Source: JBILVQ01 sp044370375 (GTDB lineage: Bacteria; Bacteroidota; Bacteroidia; UBA4408). From it: DNA of 8,402 nucleotides. Position 1 is the stretch's first letter; each line of letters starts with the position of its first letter. Both the position numbers and the translations under genes were made by a program. Positions 1 through 6,769 of the stretch are shown here, piece after piece. The notes beneath the pieces were generated by a model. It saw nothing but the letters and a program-made list of their open reading frames with translations. It was not told where the DNA came from and searched no databases. The stretch spans positions 1 through 8,402 of the forward strand of contig JBILVQ010000131.1 of assembly GCA_044370375.1 (NCBI GenBank). Direction: 5' to 3'.

Positions 1-358
1 GTTGCGGAACACGAATGCCCACACGTGGCAATCCGGAGGTAACCAAATCAGAAATAATGGATTTCTTTTTGAGCAACAAGGTAAGCGGACCCGGCCAAAA
101 TTTTTCTGCCAAACGCTGAGCCCATGATGGCCACTCCTCTACAAGGTCTTTGGCTTGCGCTATTCCTGCTACATGAACAATCAGCGGATCGTAAACGGGT
201 CGGTCTTTAACGGTGAAAATTTTAATTATCGCCTCTTCATCAAGAGCATTGCCCGCAAGTCCGTAAACCGTTTCTGTTGGAATTCCAATCACTTCCTTGT
301 CTTTCAACAAGGCTACGGCACGTGAAATATTTTTCCCTATTTCGGTAGTAAACAACAA
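1..358 (-). CDS. tsaC: L-threonylcarbamoyladenylate synthase (Sua5/YrdC/TsaC family), partial at left edge
   Basis: The visible 119 residues are the N-terminal part of a YrdC-domain protein. This family makes threonylcarbamoyl-AMP from threonine, bicarbonate and ATP in the cytoplasm, the first step of t6A37 tRNA modification. Seen here: the family hallmark PTETVYGLAGNA at about residues 27-38, then a KDRP...DPLIVH block at about 51-62 matching the conserved K-x-R and PL-x-x-H nucleotide/substrate-binding motif, and WPGPLTL at about 88-94. The 3' part lies outside the window, so a short TsaC type (about 190 aa) cannot be told from a long Sua5 type (over 300 aa). No ATG is possible: an in-frame TGA lies upstream and no Met precedes the hallmark. 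The start is therefore most likely TTG at 358-356 (or the next TTG, 355-353), 14 bases after the scoB stop. It appears to be the third gene of the scoAB operon. Family call is secure; start is less so. Confidence 0.9.
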   Translation of the reverse strand, partial: MLFTTEIGKNISRAVALLKDKEVIGIPTETVYGLAGNALDEEAIIKIFTVKDRPVYDPLIVHVAGIAQAKDLVEEWPSWAQRLAEKFWPGPLTLLLKKKSIISDLVTSGLPRVGIRVPQ

Positions 359-359
359 T

Positions 360-376
360 TTAGTACATTGTACTAA
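360..376. repeat. Perfect 8-1-8 palindrome at the scoB/tsaC junction
   Basis: The sequence TTAGTACATTGTACTAA is a perfect inverted repeat around one central base. It covers the scoB stop codon (375-373) and ends two bases upstream of the likely TTG start of tsaC. Neither strand carries a T-run after it, so it does not look like an intrinsic terminator. It could be a protein-binding site, an RNA hairpin affecting tsaC initiation (7-bp stem, 3-nt loop), or chance. Confidence 0.6.
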
Positions 377-1029
377 TGAAGGTTCATTTCAGGAATATCT
401 CCTTCCACAATCAGTTTACCCAATGTTGCAGCTTTAATTTCTTCAACACTAACACCCGGTGCCCGCTCAAGCAACTTAAATCCCTGCGGGGTTACATCAA
501 TAACGGCCAATTCGGTTACAATTCTTTTGACACATTTTAATCCGGTAATGGGTAGTTCACATTGAGGAAGCAGTTTGCTTTTTCCGTCTTTGCTTACATG
601 CTGCATGGCCACAATAATATTCTTGGCAGAGGCCACCAAATCCATTGCACCGCCCATGCCTTTCACCATTTTTCCGGGAATCTTCCAATTGGCAATGTCC
701 CCGTTCTCACTTACTTCCATGGCACCCAAAATGGTAAGGTCAACTTTTCCGGCCCTGATCATGCCGAAACTCATGGCCGAATCGAAAAAAGACGAGCCCG
801 GTACCGTTGTAATGGTTTGCTTACCCGCATTGATTAAATCTGCGTCCTCTTCTCCTTCAAAGGGAAATGGACCAATGCCCAACAATCCATTTTCTGATTG
901 TAAAATAACATTCATTCCTTGCGGAATATAATTGGCCACCAAGGTTGGAATTCCAATGCCTAAGTTGACATAATATCCGTCTTTAACTTCCTGTGCAATT
1001 CTTTTTGCAATTCCTATTTTATCCAACAT
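373..1029 (-). CDS. scoB: 3-oxoacid CoA-transferase subunit B
   Basis: This is the beta subunit of a succinyl-CoA:3-ketoacid (acetoacetate) CoA-transferase, which moves CoA between succinyl-CoA and acetoacetate in ketone-body or short-chain acid use. The 218 residues are the usual full length for a separate B subunit. Seen in the sequence: an N-terminal glycine-rich segment LGIGIPT at about 23-29, and the SENGLLG motif at 45-51, whose Glu46 corresponds to the catalytic glutamate that forms the glutamyl-CoA thioester in this family. The ATG at 1029 is 10 bases after the scoA stop, with only an A-rich, weak ribosome-binding region, which fits Bacteroidota and translational coupling. The exact acyl substrate is inferred from family resemblance; a related 3-oxoadipate or butyrate/acetoacetate transferase cannot be excluded. 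Confidence 0.93.
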   Translation of the reverse strand: MLDKIGIAKRIAQEVKDGYYVNLGIGIPTLVANYIPQGMNVILQSENGLLGIGPFPFEGEEDADLINAGKQTITTVPGSSFFDSAMSFGMIRAGKVDLTILGAMEVSENGDIANWKIPGKMVKGMGGAMDLVASAKNIIVAMQHVSKDGKSKLLPQCELPITGLKCVKRIVTELAVIDVTPQGFKLLERAPGVSVEEIKAATLGKLIVEGDIPEMNLH

Positions 1030-1039
1030 AGCTTTTTTG

Positions 1040-1741
1040 TTAGGCGTTTTTCTTACGGGTTGTTCTTTGTTCTATTCTTTTTTCATAGCCACTGCCCTGA
1101 AAAATGCGGTGCACATAAATGCCCGGAGTATGAATATGGTCGGGGTCTAAACTACCAACAGGCACCAATTCTTCAACCTCTGCAATGGTAATTTTTCCTC
1201 CCATGGCCATCATCGGATTAAAATTTCTGGCCGTTTCACGATAAACCAAATTACCATGCGCGTCACCTTTCCATGCCTTTACAATGGCAAATTCTGCATC
1301 AAAGGCATATTCCAACAAATAATCTTTTCCATTGAAGTTTCTTACTTCTTTGCCAAGGGCCACTTCTGTACCAACGCCCGCTGGGGTAAAAATGGCCGGC
1401 ATGCCATAACCGGCAGCCATGCAACGTGTAGCCAGGGTTCCTTGAGGAATGAGTTCTACTTCCAACTCTCCGCTTAACAATTGTCGTTCAAACTCAGCAT
1501 TCTCTCCCACATAAGAGGATATCATCTTTTTTACCTGACGGGTTTTCAACATCAAACCAATTCCGAAATCATCCACACCGGCATTGTTCGAAATACAGGT
1601 AAGATTCTTGGTTCCCTTCTTTACCAAGGCGGCAATGCAATTCTCCGGAATGCCGCACAGGCCGAAACCTCCAAGCATCAAAGTCATGCCGTCTTCTATT
1701 CCCTCAAGCGCTGCCTGAGCATCTTGTACCACTTTGTTCAT
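1040..1741 (-). CDS. scoA: 3-oxoacid CoA-transferase subunit A
   Basis: This is the alpha subunit partner of scoB; the two form the active CoA-transferase. The 233-residue protein begins MNKVVQDAQAAL and carries the glycine-rich CoA-site loop GGFGLCGIP at 24-32, followed by the conserved ISNNAG at about 50-55 and a C-terminal part with GGKITIAEVEELV near 181-193. The frame stays open upstream to 1912, but those extra 57 residues are compositionally odd, have no family counterpart, and would span the promoter-like TAACTTTG. The ATG at 1741 gives the typical family length and is preferred. The leader has an AGAAAGAAA stretch rather than a strong Shine-Dalgarno. It is the first gene of the scoA-scoB-tsaC operon, transcribed divergently from the flavin-reductase gene. 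Confidence 0.93.
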   Translation of the reverse strand: MNKVVQDAQAALEGIEDGMTLMLGGFGLCGIPENCIAALVKKGTKNLTCISNNAGVDDFGIGLMLKTRQVKKMISSYVGENAEFERQLLSGELEVELIPQGTLATRCMAAGYGMPAIFTPAGVGTEVALGKEVRNFNGKDYLLEYAFDAEFAIVKAWKGDAHGNLVYRETARNFNPMMAMGGKITIAEVEELVPVGSLDPDHIHTPGIYVHRIFQGSGYEKRIEQRTTRKKNA

Positions 1742-1762
1742 TTTCTTTCTGTTTTGAGTGCC

Positions 1763-1770
1763 CAAAGTTA
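1763..1770 (-). promoter_or_regulatory. Bacteroidota -7 promoter element for scoA operon
   Basis: On the minus strand TAACTTTG matches the Bacteroidota -7 consensus TAnnTTTG exactly. It ends 21 bases before the scoA ATG at 1741, giving a leader of roughly 15 nt. I could not find a convincing -33 TTG at the usual distance, so the call rests on the -7 match and its position. Confidence 0.5.
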
Positions 1771-1941
1771 TTCCAATTGCCTTAATTTTTATTTTTTCGC
1801 GCAGGATTAATCTGCTCCGGATCGTACACACCCCTTTTCTTTGAGCAAAACAGCCACTACTGTAAGGAATTGACCCGTAAAAGGACCCTTGCATTCCATG
1901 CAGGTAAGGCATGCTGATAAAATTCGGGAGCTAAAATCACT

Positions 1942-1949
1942 TACTTTTG
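1942..1949 (+). promoter_or_regulatory. Bacteroidota -7 promoter element for the flavin-reductase/DUF3127 operon
   Basis: TACTTTTG matches TAnnTTTG and ends 13 bases before the ATG at 1963, so the transcript leader would be only several nucleotides long. No clear -33 element is visible. The 221-bp gap between the divergent scoA and flavin-reductase starts (1742-1962) thus carries two outward-facing -7 elements; I see nothing else in it. Confidence 0.5.
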
Positions 1950-1962
1950 TAAAAAAAAATTC

Positions 1963-2859
1963 ATGCCCTCTATTCAACCCGGCGAAGTAAGTGTTGCCAA
2001 GTTTCACGGACTGCTCTTAGGTGCGGTGGCTCCACGTCCCATTGCCCTTGCTTCCACCCTTAATCAGGATGGAAGTCCGAACCTTAGTCCATTCAGTTTT
2101 TTCAATGTTTTCAGCGCAAATCCGCCCATTGCCATTTTTTCCCCGGCCCGCAGAGTGCGCGATAATACGACCAAACATACCCTCGAAAATGTGTTGCATA
2201 CCCCCGAAGTAGTCATCAACATTGTGAATTACAACATGGTGCAACAAACATCCTTGTCGAGCACAGAATATGCGCAAGGCGTCAATGAATTCATTAAGTC
2301 GGGATTGAAGCCGGTACAATCAACCCTGGTAAAACCACCCGGAGTTATGGAAGCGCCTGCACGATTGGAGTGCAAAGTCAAGGAAGTAATTTCTTTGGGT
2401 GATCAGGGCGGTGCCGGAAATTTAATTGTTTGCGAAATCTTGATGATTCACGTAAAGGACGAGTTGTTGAATGAGGCCGGAGCCATCGACCCTCGAAAAA
2501 TTGATTTGGTGGCGAGAATGGGTGGCGATTGGTATTGCAGAGCCAACGGAGATGCATTGTTTGAAGTTCCCAAACCACTTACAACCCTTGGAATGGGTGT
2601 TGATCAATTGCCCGAAAGCATCCGCAACAGCACCATTCTCAGTGGTAATGACCTTGGAAAACTTGGCAACGTTGAGCGTTTGCCCGATGCAGATGCTGTT
2701 CAGGCATTTGCGGGATCAGAAGATTTCAACAATTTGTTAAAGGCCTTTCCGGATGAAGAAAAAAATTCATTAAATTTACACCGAATGGCGGCCGAATTAT
2801 TAAAATCCAATAATGTTCAGGACGCCTGGAAAGTATTGCTAATTTCAAAGGTAAAATAA
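1963..2859 (+). CDS. Flavin reductase-like, FMN-binding split-barrel protein
   Basis: The first roughly 190 of 298 residues fit the flavin reductase-like (RutF/flavoredoxin) family, cytoplasmic FMN-binding split-barrel proteins that pass electrons from NAD(P)H or partner proteins to flavin. Seen here: GAVAPRPIALASTLN at about 20-34, the DGSPNLSPFSFFNVFSANPP segment at about 36-55 (typical FMN phosphate/isoalloxazine loop of the family), a KHTLENV...VVINIVN stretch at 71-89, and a GVMEAPARLECKV segment at 127-139. The last roughly 100 residues (about 200-298) form an acidic, mostly helical-looking tail beyond the usual domain; I do not recognise a known domain in it. The ATG at 1963 lies close behind a -7 promoter element. 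The gene is followed after one base by the DUF3127 gene, so the two are probably co-transcribed and coupled. Physiological substrate is unknown. Confidence 0.85.
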   Translation: MPSIQPGEVSVAKFHGLLLGAVAPRPIALASTLNQDGSPNLSPFSFFNVFSANPPIAIFSPARRVRDNTTKHTLENVLHTPEVVINIVNYNMVQQTSLSSTEYAQGVNEFIKSGLKPVQSTLVKPPGVMEAPARLECKVKEVISLGDQGGAGNLIVCEILMIHVKDELLNEAGAIDPRKIDLVARMGGDWYCRANGDALFEVPKPLTTLGMGVDQLPESIRNSTILSGNDLGKLGNVERLPDADAVQAFAGSEDFNNLLKAFPDEEKNSLNLHRMAAELLKSNNVQDAWKVLLISKVK

Positions 2860-2860
2860 C

Positions 2861-3244
2861 ATGTCGAATTTTAAATTAACCGGCACTTTAAAGGTAAAAA
2901 ATGCCGAACAACAGGTGAGCGAAAAATTTCGCAAGCGCGATTTCGTTTTAACCACAGACGGACCCTATCCTCAACACGTGACCATGCAGTTAACCCAAGA
3001 CCGTTGCTCACAAATTGAGCCCTTTAACATTGGAGATGAAATTACCGTTTCATTTGATGTTAGAGGAAGAGAGTGGACAGGAAAGGAAGGCGAAACAAAA
3101 TATTTCAATTCCCTGGAAGCATTTAGAATTGAAGGCAATGCCAGCGCTGCAAGTGCTCCTGCTGCAAGTGCTGCAAGTGGCTTTGCTCCTGCTCCTGCTT
3201 CCGATTCTTTTTCTGCCGCGTCAGAAAACGACCTTCCATTTTAA
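2861..3244 (+). CDS. DUF3127 domain protein with SSB-like C-terminal tip
   Basis: This 127-residue protein resembles DUF3127, a family of unknown function that I know mainly from Bacteroidota and their phages. Residues about 5-92 form the conserved beta-rich part, with signatures FVLTTDGPYPQ (28-38), FNIGDEITVSFDVRGREW (55-72) and YFNSLEAFRIE (81-91); the length and pattern suggest an OB-fold. Residues 93-120 are a flexible Ala/Ser/Pro linker. The protein ends in SENDLPF, resembling the acidic DDDIPF tip by which bacterial SSB recruits partner proteins. The architecture (small OB-like core, disordered linker, acidic tip ending in Pro-Phe) suggests single-stranded nucleic acid binding, but that is inference. 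The start is fixed by its position one base after the preceding stop, with AAAGG at 2847-2851 as a usable ribosome-binding site. Confidence 0.85.
   Translation: MSNFKLTGTLKVKNAEQQVSEKFRKRDFVLTTDGPYPQHVTMQLTQDRCSQIEPFNIGDEITVSFDVRGREWTGKEGETKYFNSLEAFRIEGNASAASAPAASAASGFAPAPASDSFSAASENDLPF
3146..3197 (+). repeat. Short direct repeats in the DUF3127 linker
   Basis: The unit GCTGCAAGTG occurs at 3146-3155, 3161-3170 and 3170-3179, interleaved with GCTCCT units at 3155, 3185 and 3191. The repeats encode the Ala-Ser/Ala-Pro linker of the DUF3127 protein. Most units are multiples of three apart, so slippage would mainly change linker length rather than break the frame. Confidence 0.7.
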
Positions 3245-3266
3245 TTTCAAACAACCCCTAGCCCCG

Positions 3267-3304
3267 AAACCGGATTGGATTTTTTTCCTGTCCGGTTTTT
3301 TTTT
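3267..3304 (+). terminator. Intrinsic terminator after the DUF3127 gene
   Basis: A perfect 8-bp stem (AAACCGGA at 3267-3274 with TCCGGTTT at 3291-3298) is followed without a break by a run of nine T (3296-3304). The loop contains a further GGA/TCC pairing. It starts 23 bases after the stop codon, the standard layout for Rho-independent termination of the plus-strand operon. Confidence 0.85.
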
Positions 3305-3341
3305 CTCCCTGCCCTATCCCAAGCCAAGGCGCGCGTCTCCA

Positions 3342-3364
3342 AATTTTATGCGAAGCATAAAATT
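3342..3364. repeat. Perfect 10-bp inverted repeat with GAA loop (GCGAAGC hairpin)
   Basis: AATTTTATGC and GCATAAAATT flank a three-base GAA loop. The centre GCGAAGC is the sequence known from physical studies as an exceptionally stable single-stranded DNA mini-hairpin. It lies between the plus-strand terminator and the stop of the minus-strand permease gene at 3389. There is no T-run beyond either arm, though the A/T-rich arms could still help end the minus-strand transcript. Function is not known from the sequence. Confidence 0.7.
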
Positions 3365-3388
3365 ATCCATTTCCAATCATCCATCCAC

Positions 3389-4537
3389 CTAGCGTTTAAT
3401 ATCAAACACATCCCTGATACCATTGCCCAGCAATACAAAAGCCAATACCAACAAACTGATGGCAAGACCCGGAAATATGGCAAGATAAGCCTTATCCAGC
3501 AAAATATAACCATAATGCTCTTTGATCATACTGCCCCACGATGGCATGGGCGGTTGGGCGCCAATACCCAAAAAACTTAACCCTGCTTCTATCAAAATTG
3601 CCGTAGCAAAATTAGAGGCCGAAATTACAATCAATGGGCCAAGCGTGTTCGGTAAAATATGTTTAAAGATGATGCGACCCGAACCAAACCCTAATACTTT
3701 TCCCGCCTCCACAAATTCCTTTTCGCGCAAGCTCAAAAACTGTCCGCGGGTAACACGTGCTACCTCTACCCACATCGTAAGACCCACAGCAACAAAAATT
3801 TGCCAAAAGCCCTTGCCCAACATCAAGGTGATAGCCATCACCATTAACAAGGTTGGAATGGACCAAACTACGTTCGTGAACCATACAATTAAATCATCCA
3901 CCCTGCCCCTGAAATAACCGGCCAATGCGCCAAGCGTTACGCCTATCAGCAGGGAAACAACAACGGCAATAAATCCTACAGCCAAAGAAACAATGGTGCC
4001 TCCCATCAAACGACTCAAATAGTCGCGGCCAAATTTATCGGTGCCAAAATAATAGTGATAGGTCAATACATGTTCTGATCTAACCTTTTCCTCAAGCGCT
4101 TGGGCATTCAAGCGGGCAGCCTCAACAGGTCCAACAATCTCTTTCAACGAAATTTTTTGTTCCGGAAAATCTTCTCCTTCATCACTAAACTCGCGATAAA
4201 ACAACTGATCGGCCTTAATGCTCCATTCTTTCAGCGCAATCTTTTTTTCATTGCTGATTTTTCCACCAAAAAATAAATTACCAAAAAAACTTTGTTCCGA
4301 TTTTTGCGCCCCTGAAATGAGCAATACCTCGGCCTCAAAACCGGGTTCACGGTTGGCCAACGTTATCAGCATGTCGTTGGCATAAGGTGTTTTATCTTTT
4401 CGGATATTGGCACCCAAAATGGCAACCAGCATCGATGCGGTGATAATTAGGATGCCGATAAGTGACGATGGATGTCTCAACAACTTCTTCATGCCCGATG
4501 ATTTCCCTTGTTTTCTGCGCTTGATTTGGTTTGCCAA
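3389..4537 (-). CDS. ABC transporter permease, OppC/DppC type
   Basis: This is an inner-membrane permease subunit of a peptide/nickel-type ABC importer. Numbering from the first start, a first membrane helix lies at about 25-43, then a long hydrophilic segment (44-163), the family signature FGTDKFGRDYLSRLMGG at 164-180, and further helices at about 182-206, 216-238, 245-260, 302-322 and 350-372. The EAA loop that docks the ATPase is clear at 274-297, with EFVEAGKVLG and HILPN. The roughly 120-residue insertion between helix 1 and the FGTD motif makes it longer than the usual 290-300 aa OppC; I recall similar insertions in Bacteroidota relatives. The start is uncertain: TTG at 4537 lies 7 bases after the phosphatase stop, while an ATG at 4492 would give 367 aa and a 52-base gap. 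No partner permease, ATPase or binding protein is in the window, so the substrate cannot be named. Confidence 0.88.
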   Translation of the reverse strand: MANQIKRRKQGKSSGMKKLLRHPSSLIGILIITASMLVAILGANIRKDKTPYANDMLITLANREPGFEAEVLLISGAQKSEQSFFGNLFFGGKISNEKKIALKEWSIKADQLFYREFSDEGEDFPEQKISLKEIVGPVEAARLNAQALEEKVRSEHVLTYHYYFGTDKFGRDYLSRLMGGTIVSLAVGFIAVVVSLLIGVTLGALAGYFRGRVDDLIVWFTNVVWSIPTLLMVMAITLMLGKGFWQIFVAVGLTMWVEVARVTRGQFLSLREKEFVEAGKVLGFGSGRIIFKHILPNTLGPLIVISASNFATAILIEAGLSFLGIGAQPPMPSWGSMIKEHYGYILLDKAYLAIFPGLAISLLVLAFVLLGNGIRDVFDIKR

Positions 4538-4544
4538 ATGTAGG

Positions 4545-6683
4545 CTAAAATCTCAGCCCTAAAATACTAACATCATCTACCTGTTCTTCTTCCCCTTTCC
4601 ATTGCTCAAAATGATTGTGCAGATAATCCTTCTGCAATTGCATTTTATCATCATGACCTAACAACAACAATTCATAAAACTTCGAAAGTTTTAATTTTTT
4701 ACCATTACTCCCACCAAACTGATCGGCATAACCATCGCTATACAAGTAAACACTATCGCCTGCCGAAAGATGCCAGTTATACGATAAAAAATTCTCATGC
4801 TCAACGCCACTTACAATACCTACAGGAAAACGATTGGCAGGAATCTGATACAACGATGTTTCGCCATTCTTCAACAAACATTTAAAGTCTTGTAAACTTT
4901 CGTTGGCCTGTTTTGAAATAACAACCAGTGGATTAAAGGCTCCCGAAAATTGCATCTCGCGGTTTCCGGGCGAAATCCTCAACAAGGCAATATCCATCCC
5001 GTCTTTGCTTTCCGACTCATATTGCCGCAACAGCTTAATCACTTTAACGCGCAACAAATCCAAAATTTCTCCTGTATCTGTAATGCCATAGTTGTTGACA
5101 ATTTCATTCAAAAAGGTATTGCCAATCATCGACATGAGGGCGCCCGGCACACCGTGTCCTGTGCAGTCGGCTATGGCCAAAAAAATATAATCATCCTGCA
5201 TGCCCATCCAAAAGAAATCTCCGTTCACAATGTCGCGTGGCTTCATCAATAAAAATGAATCCGGAAAATAAACATTCAACTCTTCTTCTGTTGTGCCAAT
5301 GGCTTCTTGTATCCTTTTTGCATACAAGATACTGTCCGTAATGTCTTTGTTCTTTTGCTCTATCAATCCTTTTTGAAAACTGATTTCTGCAGTTCTTTCC
5401 AAAACTTTTATTTCCAGCTCCTCTTTTGCTTTTTGTTGAACAGTAAACTTTTCTTTCAACTCTTCCAACAATTGTGCCTGCACCTTCTCATTCTCCGATT
5501 TGAGCAAGCGAATGTTGCTTGCCAGTGCTAGACTCAACAACACAATTTCTACTGCCGATCCCAATTGCAATCCGTACTCGGTTATAAAAACCCTTGGCAA
5601 CCATCCAAAATTCTTAAACAATGCCAACAATGCACCTACAATCAACAAACAAAAGGCAACGATAAAATAACTGGAAGAGGCCACTTTTTTTCTGTAGCCC
5701 AAAATACCTGCAACAAAAACCAAAAGATTACCCAACAACGCAAACAAATTGGCTCCTTTTAATGAAAGGGTAAAAAACGGATTGTCTAATAAGGACAAGG
5801 CCATGATTACAAACAAACAGCCTGCAAGCACCAGCATAAAACGACAAAGAGAGGGAAAGTGAACTTTTGTTTTTAGGAGATTGGTACTGAACAACAACAA
5901 GAAGGCAGCCGCCATGCTTCCCGAAAATGGAATAATATGATTAGCAATGGCCGGATAAGAAGACCATAAATACTGAAAACCAAACCCATCCAATGAAAAT
6001 TGAAACAAGCCTATCCCTACCAGGTATCCTAGGTAATAGTATTGTGTTCGCTCTCGCAACAACACCACCATAAAAACCGACAAAATGAGCGCAAACAAAA
6101 TGATTCCATAATAAATTCCTAAGGCTGTTTGTTGATTGTTGCTGGTTTTTATAAAGGTCTCTCTATCCCATATAGATACAGGCAAGGCGGTGGCTTCTCC
6201 GTTGCTCACAATGTGAATATAAAAATTTACCGTGTCGTTGGGGCCTGCCTGAAAGGGAAACAGAAAATTACGGTGTTGGATAATTCTTTCCTTAAAGGGT
6301 ATATGATCCCCTCCACTGAAAACTTTTTTGGGTTTTCCTTTTCGCTCTTCAAAAATTTCTACTTTGTTGTAAAAAGGATAGGCCAATTCAAGCATCCATC
6401 GATCATTGTCGGCAGAGCCACATACCCTGAAACGAACCCACAGTTCTCCGTCAAAAAAGCCCAGGTTGCTTGATCCTGTGGGCATTCTCTTTTCGATGGG
6501 TAATGCTTGTGGATTAGCGGTGGAACCGTTGTTTCGCTGACTTACAAAAACCTCCATGCTGCCCTGCATTTTGTTTTCTGTTCCTGTTTTTAATGGCTCA
6601 ACAGGGGTCAAAGCAGATACAGGCTGCCCGGAGCCTAAAACAAAGCCAAGTATAATCAGGTATATGATGTTCCTCCACCTCAT
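4545..6683 (-). CDS. 7TMR-DISM sensor fused to PP2C (SpoIIE-type) serine phosphatase
   Basis: This 712-residue membrane protein joins an extracytoplasmic sensor to a cytoplasmic protein phosphatase. A signal peptide (about 1-24, MRWRNIIYLIILGF) leads to a periplasmic beta-rich domain of 7TMR-DISM extracellular type (about 30-180). Seven membrane helices follow (about 187-209, 215-235, 249-269, 281-299, 310-330, 336-357, 367-390), then a charged coiled coil (392-445) and an RsbU/SpoIIE-like PP2C domain (about 465-712). Metal-binding aspartates appear intact: Asp489 in NGDFFW, Asp506 in AIADCTGHGVPG, Asp650 in YSDGYAD and Asp703/704 in QVDDVSIL. The DSILYAKRIQEAI linker before the PP2C domain is one I associate with this class in Bacteroidota. 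Such phosphatases usually act on anti-sigma-factor antagonists; no such partner gene is visible nearby. The permease gene follows closely on the same strand. The ATG at 6683 is supported by the signal peptide and the promoter just upstream. Confidence 0.9.
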   Translation of the reverse strand: MRWRNIIYLIILGFVLGSGQPVSALTPVEPLKTGTENKMQGSMEVFVSQRNNGSTANPQALPIEKRMPTGSSNLGFFDGELWVRFRVCGSADNDRWMLELAYPFYNKVEIFEERKGKPKKVFSGGDHIPFKERIIQHRNFLFPFQAGPNDTVNFYIHIVSNGEATALPVSIWDRETFIKTSNNQQTALGIYYGIILFALILSVFMVVLLRERTQYYYLGYLVGIGLFQFSLDGFGFQYLWSSYPAIANHIIPFSGSMAAAFLLLFSTNLLKTKVHFPSLCRFMLVLAGCLFVIMALSLLDNPFFTLSLKGANLFALLGNLLVFVAGILGYRKKVASSSYFIVAFCLLIVGALLALFKNFGWLPRVFITEYGLQLGSAVEIVLLSLALASNIRLLKSENEKVQAQLLEELKEKFTVQQKAKEELEIKVLERTAEISFQKGLIEQKNKDITDSILYAKRIQEAIGTTEEELNVYFPDSFLLMKPRDIVNGDFFWMGMQDDYIFLAIADCTGHGVPGALMSMIGNTFLNEIVNNYGITDTGEILDLLRVKVIKLLRQYESESKDGMDIALLRISPGNREMQFSGAFNPLVVISKQANESLQDFKCLLKNGETSLYQIPANRFPVGIVSGVEHENFLSYNWHLSAGDSVYLYSDGYADQFGGSNGKKLKLSKFYELLLLGHDDKMQLQKDYLHNHFEQWKGEEEQVDDVSILGLRF

Positions 6684-6688
6684 CCGTG

Positions 6689-6718
6689 TAAAGATAGGCC
6701 TAAATTCCGTGTCATCAA
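6689..6718 (-). promoter_or_regulatory. Bacteroidota promoter for the 7TMR/PP2C-permease operon
   Basis: On the minus strand a -33-like TTG (6718-6716) is followed after 19 bases by TATCTTTA (6696-6689), one mismatch from TAnnTTTG. The -7 element ends only five bases before the ATG at 6683, so the message would be leaderless or nearly so if this is the true promoter. Confidence 0.45.
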
Positions 6719-6745
6719 TTTATCTCCCAAAATGACAAAACTATT

Positions 6746-6753
6746 TACCTTTG
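6746..6753 (+). promoter_or_regulatory. Bacteroidota -7 promoter element for the ferritin gene
   Basis: TACCTTTG matches TAnnTTTG exactly and ends 16 bases before the ferritin ATG at 6770. No clear -33 element is visible. It faces away from the phosphatase promoter within the 86-bp divergent gap 6684-6769. I see no recognisable Fur-type operator in this gap. Confidence 0.5.
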
Positions 6754-6769
6754 TGAAAAATCAACGATT

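Noticed and set aside
562..931. Two overlapping open frames on the plus strand opposite scoB
   Set aside because: They lie antisense within a well-supported conserved gene and show no recognisable protein features.
1742..1912. In-frame upstream extension of scoA giving a 290-residue protein
   Set aside because: The extra 57 residues have no family counterpart, cover the promoter-like element, and the ATG at 1741 gives the normal length.
3146..3197. Tandem-looking repeats considered as a CRISPR or phase-variation tract
   Set aside because: They are short in-frame codon repeats encoding an Ala/Ser/Pro linker, without spacers, and most steps keep the reading frame.
3015..3580. Open frames on the plus strand across the DUF3127 3' end, the terminator and into the permease gene
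   Set aside because: They run through an intrinsic terminator in other frames and have low-complexity, non-protein-like translations.
5431..5441. TTTTGTTGAAC, a match to one arm plus core of the right-end operator motif
   Set aside because: It is a lone copy inside the phosphatase coding region, away from any promoter, and the second arm does not continue the palindrome.
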